This document shows positions 63,346-64,000 of a DNA stretch of 64,000 bases, piece after piece; within the stretch, counting starts at the first letter, position 1; the number at the start of each line of letters is the position of its first letter. Made by a program: the position numbers and the translations under genes. A model generated the notes under the pieces. That model was not told the origin of the DNA and did not search any database. It saw only the letters and a program-made list of their open reading frames with translations. Source of the stretch: Dipteris shenzhenensis (lineage: Eukaryota; Polypodiophyta; Polypodiopsida; Gleicheniales); the NCBI GenBank assembly GCA_047967505.1, contig CM106541.1, one strand, 5' to 3'.

Positions 63346-64000
63346 GTATCTATTGGATCATCATCTTGCATTAACTAGGTCGATTATCAAAATTTCCAGC
63401 CGCTTTTACTGATATGGCAACGAAACCTGCAGGTTTGTTAAGGTGCGGCAAGAGTTGCCGATTGAGATGGACAAACTACTTGCGCCCTGATTTGAAGCGT
63501 GGCCTCCTGTCCGAAGCTGAAGAAAATCTCATAATCGACCTCCATGCGGCTATTGGTAACAGGTGAGCTACAATATTTAGATATTCGCTGTGGAAATTCC
63601 CTTGATCCTGTTTCTATCTCGTCGCTTGCTTGTCTTTCCAAGCAGTCAATGTTGAAGTCTCTACAAACTTTCTGCGGGATGCAGATCTGAGTTTCTATAG
63701 CTTGACATAGTAATACAGGAGAGTTCTCGTTGCTTCTGCTGCATTTTGGGATTTCTAAAACTCTCGTTTGTGCGTCAATGAAACTGTAGATGGTCCAGGA
63801 TCGCAGCACAGCTTCCCGGTCGAACAGACAACGAGATCAAGAACTACTGGAACACGCGCATCAAGAAAAAATTGAAGCAGATGGGCATTGATCCAGCGAC
63901 GCACAAGCCTTTGGGTGCGATATGTGAGCAACAACCAGCGCCGGGACTAGTGTTGACGATGCCGACAACGGCAGCTGAAGGCGGTGATGTCTCCTCTTCA
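63213..64000 (+). CDS. R2R3-MYB transcription factor (5' part)
   Basis: Exons 63213-63345, 63433-63562 and 63790-64000 (continues past the window); GT/AG introns of 87 and 227 bp. The 133- and 130-nt first exons match the classic R2R3-MYB gene layout. 158 residues are visible. R2 has Trp at 17, 37 and 57 with 19-residue spacing ([29 protein letters not shown]). R3 has Leu70 replacing the first Trp, then Trp89 and Trp108 ([30 protein letters not shown]). The bHLH-interaction motif in R3 is absent. [17 protein letters not shown] and [10 protein letters not shown] resemble the MYB20/42/43/85 subgroup linked to secondary-wall and lignin regulation; that assignment is by resemblance. It would act as a nuclear DNA-binding regulator. 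The start codon opens the conserved MGRQPCC. Confidence 0.93.
63433..63562 (+). CDS. MYB exon 2
   Basis: 130 nt from CCTGCAG, encoding [20 protein letters not shown] to AAIGN plus two bases of Arg88; donor GTGAGC. Confidence 0.93.
63790..64000 (+). CDS. MYB exon 3 (partial)
   Basis: Acceptor CTGTAG at 63784-63789. Completes R3 and enters the variable, Thr/Ala/Ser-rich activation region ([13 protein letters not shown]). Open to the window edge. Confidence 0.92.

Noticed and set aside
1-64000. CRISPR arrays, bacterial operons, rRNA and tRNA genes
   Set aside because: Tandem repeats here are plant-type microsatellites and duplications without spacer structure; no RNA gene could be recognised by eye.

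Overview
The window looks like nuclear DNA of a vascular plant with a large, repeat-rich genome. It has spliced plant genes with very long introns, plant-type Ty1-copia and Ty3-gypsy elements primed by initiator-Met tRNA, a LINE, and a remnant related to the plant virus family Caulimoviridae. I cannot name the species. The multi-kilobase introns would fit a gymnosperm, a fern or a large-genome angiosperm.

Bases 1-35697 (+ strand) hold the 3' part of one gene: a plant ATG14-type subunit of the autophagy PI3-kinase complex. Ten exons can be placed (the first may be open at the left edge). Every junction uses GT/AG and all phases agree, giving 415 codons ending at a TGA at 35695-35697. Three introns are very large: 680-6248 (5.6 kb), 6380-16234 (9.9 kb) and 16489-34852 (18.4 kb). 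The first carries ~172-bp and ~550-bp direct repeats. The second carries a solo LTR (6591-7816), a LINE fragment (~10390-12275, minus) and a small non-autonomous LTR element (12548-14699). The third carries a Ty1-copia element (17190-30143, minus, TSD TTCGT) that was itself invaded by a young Ty3-gypsy element (20158-27595, plus, TSD AGTCC). Downstream of these lie an endogenous caulimovirid reverse-transcriptase fragment (~30592-31240) and decayed gag pieces (~31560-32950).

Bases 35698-63212 form a 27.5-kb AT-rich intergenic stretch. I recognise only retroelement debris (44380-44480, 47417-47737 and ~54990-58230, all minus), an endonuclease-like fragment near 47.0 kb, a foldback element at 49326-49584, microsatellites and many short tandem duplications.

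Bases 63213-64000 (+ strand) are the start of an R2R3-MYB transcription factor gene: two complete exons and part of a third, running off the right edge. Its N-terminus and the HKPL motif after R3 resemble the MYB20/42/43/85 group.

The two host genes have no evident functional link. The most informative content is the layered transposon history inside transcribed introns of a core autophagy gene, the young but coding-defective gypsy element, and the caulimovirid fossil. Nothing seen here amounts to a clearly new enzyme system.
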